From positions 33,375 through 97,374 of the forward strand of contig JAJDCP010000023.1 of the NCBI GenBank assembly GCA_029260765.1: a stretch of DNA of 64,000 bases, written 5' to 3'. Position 1 is the first letter of the stretch. Each line of letters opens with the position of its first letter. The stretch is from Planctomycetota bacterium. GTDB taxonomy: Bacteria; Planctomycetota; J058; JAJDCP01. A program made the translations under genes and the position numbers. The notes under the pieces were generated by a model. That model saw only the letters and a program-made list of their open reading frames with translations, did not search any database and was not told the DNA's origin. Below, in pieces: positions 47,900-55,444 of the stretch.

Positions 47900-48799
47900 A
47901 TGCCCATGCGTTTGATAGACCTGATCGCCCCCAGATCTCTTTGCGTCCCCTTGCCAGTCGCAGACCGCCGCGAAGCGTTCACTGCCCTGGTTGACGACGT
48001 CAGCGAGTCCGAAGAGCAGACGAAGATGCTTGTCGATCTCCTCGAACGTCGCGAAGATCAGGCATCGACCCTCATCTGTCCAGACCTTGCCTTTCCTCAC
48101 GCCCGCGTCCCGGACTGGACGGAGTTTCACCTGGCCGTCGGCGTGATCCCCGAGGGGATCCCTTTCGGCTCTGGCACGGCGCGGGTGCTATTCCTCCTGC
48201 TGACCTCAGCAAACAAGAACAACCTCATCCTGCAGGTACGTGCCGCCCTCGCGAAGGCCTTCTTTGCCGACCCAACGTTATTGCCCAACCTGATCGCCGC
48301 AGACACCGGCAAGCGGGCCCGGCAGCTGCTCGCTCCCATCACCGTCGAGGCGAAGAAGCCGCTCACCGCCAGCGACATCATGATTGCACCGGCTCCCAGC
48401 GTTCCAGTCTCTGCCAGTATCCACCAGGTGCTCGGCAGCCTGCGTGAGAACAACCTGACCGAGTTGGCCGTAGTCGGCGCCGACGATGAGCTTCTGGGGA
48501 GCGTTGGCATCGACGAGATCACGGGATTGGGTATCCCCGAGTACTTTGATCTGATGGGGGATCTCTCGTTCATCCCAGACTACGAGCCCTTTGTCGAGGT
48601 TTTCCAAGTCGAGCACAGCGAGACCATAGAAGCGTTGTACACCCGCGAAGTCTCGATCGTCCCTCCTGACGCCCATGTCGTCTCGCTTGCGCAGCTCTTC
48701 AAGAAAAACAAGGTACGTTACATCTACGTGGTCGACGAAGCTCGGCTGGTGGGTATCTGCACCAGACGTCAGCTCCTCCGCTCGGTCCTCATGCCATGA
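47900..48799 (+). CDS. PTS EIIA-like domain plus CBS-domain pair (transporter-associated sensor)
   Basis: This soluble protein of about 299 residues has two parts. Residues about 1-150 resemble EIIA type 2 proteins (nitrogen-PTS/fructose type), with LAFPHAR giving the phosphorylatable His. Residues about 155-299 are two CBS motifs (DIMIAPAPSVPVSASI... and SIVPPDAHVVSLAQLF... ending GICTRRQLLRSVL), which usually bind adenosyl ligands. It is followed after 21 bp by an ArsB/NhaD-like permease, so it probably gates or reports on that transporter. Start codons at 47900 and 47906 are both possible. Confidence 0.82.
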   Translation: MPMRLIDLIAPRSLCVPLPVADRREAFTALVDDVSESEEQTKMLVDLLERREDQASTLICPDLAFPHARVPDWTEFHLAVGVIPEGIPFGSGTARVLFLLLTSANKNNLILQVRAALAKAFFADPTLLPNLIAADTGKRARQLLAPITVEAKKPLTASDIMIAPAPSVPVSASIHQVLGSLRENNLTELAVVGADDELLGSVGIDEITGLGIPEYFDLMGDLSFIPDYEPFVEVFQVEHSETIEALYTREVSIVPPDAHVVSLAQLFKKNKVRYIYVVDEARLVGICTRRQLLRSVLMP

Positions 48800-48820
48800 A
48801 CTCTTCGGAGCAAGAAGATC

Positions 48821-50149
48821 TTGGAATTTTGGCTCGGCATCAGCGTCTTCGTCGTGAGCTACGCCCTGATCGTCAGCGAACGGGTCCCCAAAACCGCAGC
48901 CGCACTCGGTGGCGCCAGTTTGATGCTCTTGCTGGGGCTGATTGATCAGGACCGTGCCTTTTACGGCAGGTTCACCGGAGACGGTTCCCACCACTTTGGC
49001 GGGGTGGATTTGAACGTCTTGGTGCTGCTCGGTTCGATGATGGTCCTGGTCAAGCTCCTGGCTGAGACGGGAGTCTTCAAGTGGCTCGCCATCCATGTGA
49101 TTCTGCTGACTCGGGCGTCTCCGGTTGGAATCCTGTTGGCGCTGAGCCTCTTGACCGCGATCCTCTCGGCTCTGTTGGACAACGTCACCACCGTGCTGCT
49201 CACCGTGCCCCTGGCAGTGCTCGTCGCCGAACAGCTCAAGATCGATGGCCGGCCGATGGTTCTGGCCCAGATCCTGGCGTCCAACATCGGAGGAACGGCG
49301 ACTCTTATCGGCGACCCCCCCAACCTTCTGATCGGCTCAGCCGCCGAGTTGGGCTTCAACGATTTCGTCGTCAATCTCGCCCCCATCGTGCTGATCACGC
49401 TGGCGATCTTCCTCGGTTCGTTGTGGTTGATTTTCCGCAAGCGCTTGAAGGCGCCGATGGATCTCAGGGCCCGGCTCATGGCGATGGATCCAAAACGGGC
49501 CATCACCGACCGGCGGCGGCTGATCAAGGGGTTGATCGTGCTTGTGTTGACGCTGGTGGGGTTCATGACAGCGAGCCTGTTGCAGCGCGAACCAGCGACG
49601 ATTGCACTGCTCGGAGCCGTGGTGTTGGTCGCCCTTGATGGCCGCAAAGATCTCGAAATGATCATTCAGGCTATCGAGTTCGACACGCTGTTGTTCTTCT
49701 TCGGGCTCTTTGTCCTGGTCGGGGGGCTAGAAGAGGTCGGCGCCATCGGCAGCCTGGCTCGAACTGTCCTGGGAATGACCGGGGGAAATCTGTTTGGCAC
49801 CTCGCTCGTCTTGGTATGGTTCTCCGGGATCGCCTCGGGAATCGTCGACAACATCCCTCTGGTCGCGACCGTCATCCCGCTGGTGAAGAGCATCCAGGCA
49901 GACCTGGTCCTGCCTGCGGGTATGGACCCCGAACAAGCACTGCGCATCCTGTGGTGGTCGCTCTCGTTGGGGGCTTGTCTGGGGGGCAACGGCACCTTGG
50001 TAGGGGCGTCAGCCAACGTGGTCGCCGTGGGGATCGCACGGCGGGCTGGGCTGAAGCTGTCCTTCCTCAGTTTCTTACGCTGGGGAATCCCTTGCACGCT
50101 CATGTCCTTGCTGCTCAGCACGGCCTACATCATCTTGCGCTTTCTGTAG
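48821..50149 (+). CDS. ArsB/NhaD-like ion transporter (IT superfamily)
   Basis: This 442-residue integral membrane protein has about 11-12 hydrophobic helices. The hallmark loop IGGTATLIGDPPNLLIGSA in the first half and SLGACLGGNGTLVGASANV in the second half mark the ArsB/NhaD/citrate transporter superfamily. The GDPPN motif is shared with NhaD Na+/H+ antiporters and ArsB. The start is a TTG at 48821: an in-frame TGA at 48797 rules out anything further upstream. The EIIA-CBS protein just before it is the likely regulator. Substrate (Na+, dicarboxylate or oxyanion) is not resolved. Confidence 0.87.
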   Translation: MEFWLGISVFVVSYALIVSERVPKTAAALGGASLMLLLGLIDQDRAFYGRFTGDGSHHFGGVDLNVLVLLGSMMVLVKLLAETGVFKWLAIHVILLTRASPVGILLALSLLTAILSALLDNVTTVLLTVPLAVLVAEQLKIDGRPMVLAQILASNIGGTATLIGDPPNLLIGSAAELGFNDFVVNLAPIVLITLAIFLGSLWLIFRKRLKAPMDLRARLMAMDPKRAITDRRRLIKGLIVLVLTLVGFMTASLLQREPATIALLGAVVLVALDGRKDLEMIIQAIEFDTLLFFFGLFVLVGGLEEVGAIGSLARTVLGMTGGNLFGTSLVLVWFSGIASGIVDNIPLVATVIPLVKSIQADLVLPAGMDPEQALRILWWSLSLGACLGGNGTLVGASANVVAVGIARRAGLKLSFLSFLRWGIPCTLMSLLLSTAYIILRFL

Positions 50150-50203
50150 CAACACGGATTCCGCTTGACTGCAAGGGCGCGCCACACGCAGGCCGTCAAG
50201 CTG

Positions 50204-51688
50204 CTACTGCGTCGGCACCAGATCGATCGAACCGATTCCGCGCAGGACGTACATCGCCCGCATCATGTCCGCAACCGTGATGGTGCCATCCCGGTCGATG
50301 TCGAGGAACGACTCGGTGGTGGTCGCAGGAATCTGCCCAGACCGTGCAGTCCCGTAGATCAGGCGCACATCGAGGAAATTGAAATTTCCGTCGCGGTTGA
50401 CGTCGCCGAACGGCGCGCTGCCGGTCACGACTGGAGCGCCGGCGAAGGCCGTGTCGTAGCCATCACGGCGGCCGTCGCCGTTCGAGTCGGGATCATTGGG
50501 ATCGAGTTGATTCGCAATCTCTACCGCGTCGGGAATCAAGTCGCCATCGGTGTCCGTCGGGTCGGCGGGTTCGGTGTCATCGAGCGGCCCAAAGCCAAAG
50601 GCCAATTCGACCCCGTCTTCAGTACCATCGCCGTCGCTGTCTTTCACCAGCGGATCCAGACCGTTCATCAACTCGAAAGCATCGGCCAGGCCGTCACGGT
50701 CAGTATCCTTGAAGCCTTCCAGGCTGGTCGACTCTTCGAAGTCGTCGTCTTCGGTGTTGATCAGGGTTTCATCGGCTGCGGTCACGGCGGCAGAGGTCCC
50801 GACAGCGCCGTTGAGACCGAGCTTGCCGTGCTCATAGACCAATGTGAAGTCGCCACCGCTGCCTGCCGGCAGGCTGGCAAAGCTCCACGTGCCCGTGCCG
50901 GCACCGAGGTCTACCGAGAGGTTGCCCGCATTGGCGCTCTGCATCACCAGGCTTCCGCCCCCACTGGCCGTGAACGCGAGCGCAATCTCTAAGTTGCTCG
51001 CGTCCGATGGACCCGCGTTGAGCAGGCTCACGCCGATGTCAAGCTGCTCGCCCGTGCCCGAGGGGAAGGGATCTTGCGACTCGCTGAAGGCCAGCTGCAG
51101 ATCGACCTCGCGCAGGATGGTTGTGTCTTCGAAGTCATAGTCCATTCCGCCCAGGCCGATATCGCCGATATCACGGCTGACCTGCAGGCCGTCGGTGGCC
51201 GTGGCCAGCGCCAGGACGGTATTGTTTCCCCCAGAGTTCTGGGCTTCGAGGGAGACCACGTCACCGTCGGCCGCGTTGGAGGCCACGGTGATGGTCACGG
51301 TCATCGTCTCCACGTCGAACATGGGCGCTTCCACATCCCAGGTGCCGACACCCGCCGTGTCGAAACCCGTGAATGTGCCATCAGTGACGACGGCCCCGTC
51401 AAGACTGACTCCTTCAGGCATCACCAGCGTGACCTCGATCGAAGCCGGCTCCCCTCCGATATCGATGATGTCGACGATGGCAGACACTCCCGACTGGGCT
51501 AGAACGCTCATGTCTCCCAAGTCGCCATACCCCGAGGCCCCCTGCACATCCAGGGTGTAGATGAGGTTGCCGGAGCCATCGCCGGCCACGACAGGCTCTG
51601 TGTTCTCGTCGATCATCAACATCACTTGAGCACAGGCCGGAACGCAAAACAAAGCCAGCCAACCAATACCGAGCCATCGGCGCACCAT
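50204..51688 (-). CDS. Secreted protein with thrombospondin-3-like calcium repeats and C-terminal dockerin-like domain
   Basis: This 494-residue exported protein has a signal peptide ending about residue 21 (VPACAQV). Two beta-sandwich regions follow (about 25-165 and 190-320, DUF11-like). Next come at least four Ca-binding repeats (DTDRDGLADAFEL, DSDGDGTEDGVEL, DTDGDLIPDAVEI, DSNGDGRRDGYD) and two EF-hand-like halves, DVNRDGNFNFLDVRLI and DIDRDGTITVADMMRAM, arranged as in dockerin type I. This suggests Ca-dependent attachment to, or assembly with, surface partners. The ATG at 51688 follows GAGGAG; the frame is open to 51802. Divergent from the MarR gene. Confidence 0.85.
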   Translation of the reverse strand: MVRRWLGIGWLALFCVPACAQVMLMIDENTEPVVAGDGSGNLIYTLDVQGASGYGDLGDMSVLAQSGVSAIVDIIDIGGEPASIEVTLVMPEGVSLDGAVVTDGTFTGFDTAGVGTWDVEAPMFDVETMTVTITVASNAADGDVVSLEAQNSGGNNTVLALATATDGLQVSRDIGDIGLGGMDYDFEDTTILREVDLQLAFSESQDPFPSGTGEQLDIGVSLLNAGPSDASNLEIALAFTASGGGSLVMQSANAGNLSVDLGAGTGTWSFASLPAGSGGDFTLVYEHGKLGLNGAVGTSAAVTAADETLINTEDDDFEESTSLEGFKDTDRDGLADAFELMNGLDPLVKDSDGDGTEDGVELAFGFGPLDDTEPADPTDTDGDLIPDAVEIANQLDPNDPDSNGDGRRDGYDTAFAGAPVVTGSAPFGDVNRDGNFNFLDVRLIYGTARSGQIPATTTESFLDIDRDGTITVADMMRAMYVLRGIGSIDLVPTQ

Positions 51689-51941
51689 GACGCACTCCTC
51701 TACTCTTATGGCTAGAACCCTTCCACGCATTCGGCGACGTGGTGCGCCGGTAACGGTGGGAAACGGGTTGCATGTATAGACGACTCCCTGAGTATGGCGC
51801 AAGAGCGGCGGATTGCCAAGGCCACACGATGGGCGGGCCGACTCCTTCGAGCCGTCTCGCCCGCGCGTTGCACGGTACGCTGTGGTGGTTTAGACTTGCA
51901 CTGGAAGCTACTGTAGACAAGCGTCGTCAAAAGAGGAACAT

Positions 51942-52412
51942 GTGGAGTTGGGATACAGGGTTCTACACGCGATCCGCCAGATCGTCGGTCATGTCTCTGA
52001 ACACTCGCGGGTCTTGTCCCGAGAAGCGGGCTTGACCGTGCCACAGCTGCTGTGTCTGAAAGCGATCGGCGAGCTGCCTGGTGCCGAGATCACTGTCGCC
52101 CGCGTCAGCCACGAGGTGCATCTCTCGCCGCCGACGGTTTCACGCATCATCGACCGGCTCGAGCGCGCCGGCATGGTCAGCCGCGAACGCTGCTCGAAGG
52201 ATCGGCGCCGGGTCTGTCTCTCTCTGACCAGCGTGGGCTGTGCCCGTTTCAAGAGTCTGCCGACCCCCCTGCAACAGACCTTTCTCGCACGCCTGGGGGC
52301 TCTAGATCCGGTCCAGATCCGCACACTGTTCGAGAGTCTTGAGAAGGTGATCGAGTTGATGGACGCGGGCGAGCTCGAACCCGCCCCCGCGCTGGACACA
52401 GAAGGACCCTGA
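51942..52412 (+). CDS. MarR-family transcriptional regulator
   Basis: This is a 156-residue winged-helix repressor. LTVPQLLCLKAIGELPG leads into the recognition helix VHLSPPTVSRIIDRLERAGMVSRE and the wing CSKDRRRVCLSLTSVG, the standard MarR layout. The start is a GTG at 51942, with AGAGGA upstream. It is divergent from the dockerin-type secreted protein (253 bp between the starts), which may be a target. The ligand is unknown. Confidence 0.9.
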   Translation: MELGYRVLHAIRQIVGHVSEHSRVLSREAGLTVPQLLCLKAIGELPGAEITVARVSHEVHLSPPTVSRIIDRLERAGMVSRERCSKDRRRVCLSLTSVGCARFKSLPTPLQQTFLARLGALDPVQIRTLFESLEKVIELMDAGELEPAPALDTEGP

Positions 52413-52420
52413 AAGACGGT

Positions 52421-53098
52421 TCAGGCAGCGCTTCCTGCGAGACTGTGCGCTGCGGCATCAACTTCTACCCGCTGCTGGGTGATCAGGAAGCCTGAAGCAC
52501 TCGAGCGCAGGCTGCGACGCAACGCGCGACCCCAGCGAGTGGTGGGTTTGAGGCGTTTGGCCGACGAAGGAACGCCGTAGAATCCTATCCGGGAGCCATC
52601 GACGAAGCGTGCGTTCAGCTGATGCTCTTCCATCCAACGAGCGACCAGGCGTGAGGTGATTCGCGGACCACTGAAGTACAGCTCGCGAGAGGCGACTTGC
52701 AGGCTGACCTTGCCGGACAACGCATCCTTCGAGAGCTCGATCAAGCGCAGCAACTCCGGCGCGAGCTCGGTGTAGATGTCCAGGCAGAGAGCCTCGGCGA
52801 GCTCGTCGATGTCTTCGGCGAGCGTCTGCAGCAGCAGGACCGAATCACGCATCTTGTGCAGGCGGTCCACCAAAGCTGTGAGAGTTGCGGCGACTCCGGG
52901 AATGGCACCGCAGGCGACGACAATGTTGGCATGCCGGTGCTCCAAAGTGCGCAACCGGGCGAGGACACGACGCCGGGTCTTGGGGATGACCAGGCTCTGA
53001 GGGGCGAGTTGTATGATCGGCGAACCAATCAGGGGAGTTTTGAAACCAAGGATAGGCTCTACCTCCTGGAGTCTCGGGGGAACTGAGGACTGCGACAT
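52421..53098 (-). CDS. Aspartokinase-like fragment, probably non-catalytic
   Basis: This 225-residue protein resembles part of the N-terminal kinase domain of aspartokinase. IVVACGAIPGVAATL corresponds to the substrate loop region, and the helical stretch to ELYFSGPRITSRLVARW followed by ARFVDGS corresponds to the HGE-(L)S-x2 region. The N-terminal KFGGTS ATP motif is missing and the C-terminal half with the ACT domains is absent. The last ~40 residues are basic and unlike the family. It may be a decayed paralogue or a re-used regulatory domain. It converges with the MarR gene, 8 bp apart. No partner gene points to a pathway. Confidence 0.5.
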   Translation of the reverse strand: MSQSSVPPRLQEVEPILGFKTPLIGSPIIQLAPQSLVIPKTRRRVLARLRTLEHRHANIVVACGAIPGVAATLTALVDRLHKMRDSVLLLQTLAEDIDELAEALCLDIYTELAPELLRLIELSKDALSGKVSLQVASRELYFSGPRITSRLVARWMEEHQLNARFVDGSRIGFYGVPSSAKRLKPTTRWGRALRRSLRSSASGFLITQQRVEVDAAAHSLAGSAA

Positions 53099-53369
53099 GG
53101 GGGTTCTCTCCCGCGGAGAGGGCTCACCTCATTCTAAATCCGAATATTTAGCGCAGCAAGAAAATTCGTCTGAATCGGCCTGCAATGCGGCTTCGCGAAC
53201 ATGTCCTGCAGAGTATTCCAGCGACGCACATCTGGTTACGGGCCCATGCGCGATGTTTCCCACCATCTCCCCAGGCTGCCGATTGTCGATCAGGAGCGAT
53301 CCTGGTAGGCTGACGCCCTCAAACCACGACCTTGGCGCTCCGAGAGGGGCAACAAAGGAGGACCGGGCG
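53099..53369. other. Intergenic region between the aspartokinase-like gene and the TerB-like gene
   Basis: Nothing recognisable is coded here. A locally A/T-rich patch at about 53133-53170 is a likely promoter region for one or both divergent genes. Confidence 0.4.
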
Positions 53370-53714
53370 ATGGATTCCCAGGGCATGTTCAAATTGTTGG
53401 CCTACGCTTCGCTAGCCGACGGCACACTCGCCGATTCTGAACGCGCGCAGCTGCAGAGTTTCGCCGGCTGGCTCAAGATCGATGCGGCCCAGGCCGAGGC
53501 GTTGATCGAGGAAGCCGGAAAGATGGCGACCTTCGAGCTGCCCGAAGGCGCCGACCCCTACGACGCCTTTCTCGACATCCTCGATGTGGTGACCGCAGAC
53601 CGTGAGCTGGACGAGGCCGAGGGCACTTTGCTGCGGCAGGTCGGAGAGAAGTGCGGGCTGAGCAACGAAGACATCGAGCAGCGCATCGCTGAAGCACTCA
53701 AACGCAGCGACTGA
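53370..53714 (+). CDS. TerB-like small helical protein
   Basis: This 114-residue acidic helical protein has the TerB/co-chaperone DjlA N-terminal pattern: LLAYASLADGTLADSERAQL and LDVVTADRELDEAEGTLLRQV each give a helix-acidic-loop-helix resembling the metal-binding repeats of TerB. The ATG at 53370 follows a perfect AAGGAGG. It is convergent with the Ser/Thr kinase gene, five bases apart. The function of stand-alone TerB domains is not known. Confidence 0.72.
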   Translation: MDSQGMFKLLAYASLADGTLADSERAQLQSFAGWLKIDAAQAEALIEEAGKMATFELPEGADPYDAFLDILDVVTADRELDEAEGTLLRQVGEKCGLSNEDIEQRIAEALKRSD

Positions 53715-53719
53715 GAGGC

Positions 53720-55048
53720 TCAGCGCACGCGGGTGCGTTGGTTGAGCTCATCGTAGACGTCTGCGAGCTCGTCGGCCGCATCCGAGCAATGCGGGTTCGC
53801 CAGTAACGCCGTCACGCAGTGGCGCAGGTCATGGGCGTACCAGAGCGGTTTGCTCGCGAGCACGTACACGTCCACGAAGGTGAGAAACCTCTCACACAAC
53901 ACTCCGTGCGCCTCGGCAGTAGCGGTCTTGCAGGTATCGATCAGGGCCTGCCGCACCATCTTGTTCCCGACCGCCTTGCCAAAGGTCTTGTCAAATCCCC
54001 ACAAGAAGCCCGCCCCCACGATCGGTGTGAAGTCGACCGCTGGCTCGAGTGAGGCCAGGCGGACCAGGTTTGCGATCAGTTTGGCCGTCGGCCTCTCCAG
54101 CGTCACTTTGTTGGTCCGGATCAGGTCACGCAACCTGTTGAAGATCAGCAGTTTCTGGCCCCGAGGTTTGCAATGGAACTCTTCGGCAGTCAACTCCTCA
54201 AGCGCGACCAACAGCTCGAACAGGCGGGACCCCGTCAATAGGGTCGAGAAGGGCAGATCGGTGCGGAAGGCTCCACGCAACGCCTGGCGGAACTCTCGCG
54301 CAGTGCGCATGCGGAAGCGCCGGTCTTCTTTCGTACAGCGCTGGATCAGCTCGTCGAGCGCAGGTGGCACGGCATCGCTGTCTGCAGACAGAGGTCTATA
54401 GTCATCCAGTTCGGGCAGCTCCCCCGCCAGGGTCTCGTACAGGGTCAAGCCCAGCGAGTAGAGATCAGTGGAGATGTCGACCGCGTCCCCATCCTGCTGC
54501 TCGGGAGACATGTAGCCCTCGGTGCCGAGGATATACTCCGACTCCACGGCCTGGTCGAGCGTCTCGGGATTGACCGCGATGCCAAAGTCGACCAGGTAGG
54601 CAGAAGACTGGTCAGGCGTGATGATGATGTTCTCAGGCTTGACGTCTCGATGGATGATGCCCAGACCGTGCGCATGTTCGAGCGCCGATGCGATCTGCTC
54701 GAACCATCGGCACACCTCGCGCACATAGGGCAGGCTGTCATTCTCGATCAAGTCGCGCAGAGGCAGGCCGCCGATAAACTCAAACACGATCCGCATCGAT
54801 TGCTCGGCGAACAGCACGTCGTAGATCGCGGGAATGTTCGGATGGCAGAGGCGTGCCAGGGTGCGGGCTTCCTGCTCGAAGGCCTCACGTTCTTCCTTAT
54901 CCTCGGTCATATGGATGGTCTTGACGGCCACGAAGCGCTCGAGAAAGAGATCCCGCTCCTTCGAGACCTTGCCAAATCCACCCTTGCCGTGATTGGAGTC
55001 GACGATCTGATAGCGCCGACTCGTGCGCCTCTCGCGTGTCATCTCCAT
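53720..55048 (-). CDS. Eukaryotic-type Ser/Thr protein kinase
   Basis: This is a 442-residue soluble kinase without a membrane helix. The kinase domain (about 12-285) has the Gly loop GKGGFGKV, VAVK, HRDVKPENI, DFGIA and the SPEQ region, so it is predicted active. The C-terminal ~150 residues are helical and not recognised; they may bind a partner or substrate. The ATG at 55048 begins the family domain; the frame continues upstream to 57343 only as the shadow of the phosphatase gene. The gene is divergent from the purple acid phosphatase, with a 396-bp shared region that holds an A/T-rich palindrome. Confidence 0.92.
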   Translation of the reverse strand: MEMTRERRTSRRYQIVDSNHGKGGFGKVSKERDLFLERFVAVKTIHMTEDKEEREAFEQEARTLARLCHPNIPAIYDVLFAEQSMRIVFEFIGGLPLRDLIENDSLPYVREVCRWFEQIASALEHAHGLGIIHRDVKPENIIITPDQSSAYLVDFGIAVNPETLDQAVESEYILGTEGYMSPEQQDGDAVDISTDLYSLGLTLYETLAGELPELDDYRPLSADSDAVPPALDELIQRCTKEDRRFRMRTAREFRQALRGAFRTDLPFSTLLTGSRLFELLVALEELTAEEFHCKPRGQKLLIFNRLRDLIRTNKVTLERPTAKLIANLVRLASLEPAVDFTPIVGAGFLWGFDKTFGKAVGNKMVRQALIDTCKTATAEAHGVLCERFLTFVDVYVLASKPLWYAHDLRHCVTALLANPHCSDAADELADVYDELNQRTRVR

Positions 55049-55444
55049 CCCCTCGCGGCCCGCTCCCAGAGCATACCACCCTCCGCAAGCGATAGGCGCA
55101 GAATGCCTGGCGATTCTCTGCAACCCGGCCTGGTAGTGCGCTTCACGGGATCGGGTCTGAGCACCGGGCGGTCTCGCGCCCGGAACAGAACGTGGTAGAA
55201 AGCGCCCAGGAACCAATTTCCAACCCAAGGCAGACTCCAAGATGCGCTTGGGCCCTCCACGCAGCGAGGTTTGCGCCGGCCAGTTGGACATTTCCATGAC
55301 ATAATTATTGAGAGCACCACAAATAATTATGAACGAAATCGTCCGCGTTCCGGCTAGCCTGGGTGGACAGCCCGTGACTCCTGCAACCTTCGTCTTGCAG
55401 GACAGCCCTTTCAAGCCAGAGAAGAGCACCTTGTGGAGCAAAAC
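55049..55444. other. Divergent intergenic region between the kinase and the phosphatase
   Basis: No gene is supported in these 396 bp. The region must contain promoters for both divergent genes; the A/T-rich palindrome at 55301-55332 is its most distinctive site. Confidence 0.5.
55301..55332. promoter_or_regulatory. A/T-rich inverted repeat, probable operator
   Basis: CATAATTATT (55301-55310) and AATAATTATG (55323-55332) are perfect inverted copies separated by 12 bp. In a GC-rich genome such an A/T-rich dyad between divergent genes (the Ser/Thr kinase and the phosphatase) is most simply an operator. The sites lie about 113 bp before the phosphatase ATG and 253 bp before the kinase ATG. No run of T follows, so it is less likely to be a terminator. 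Confidence 0.6.
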
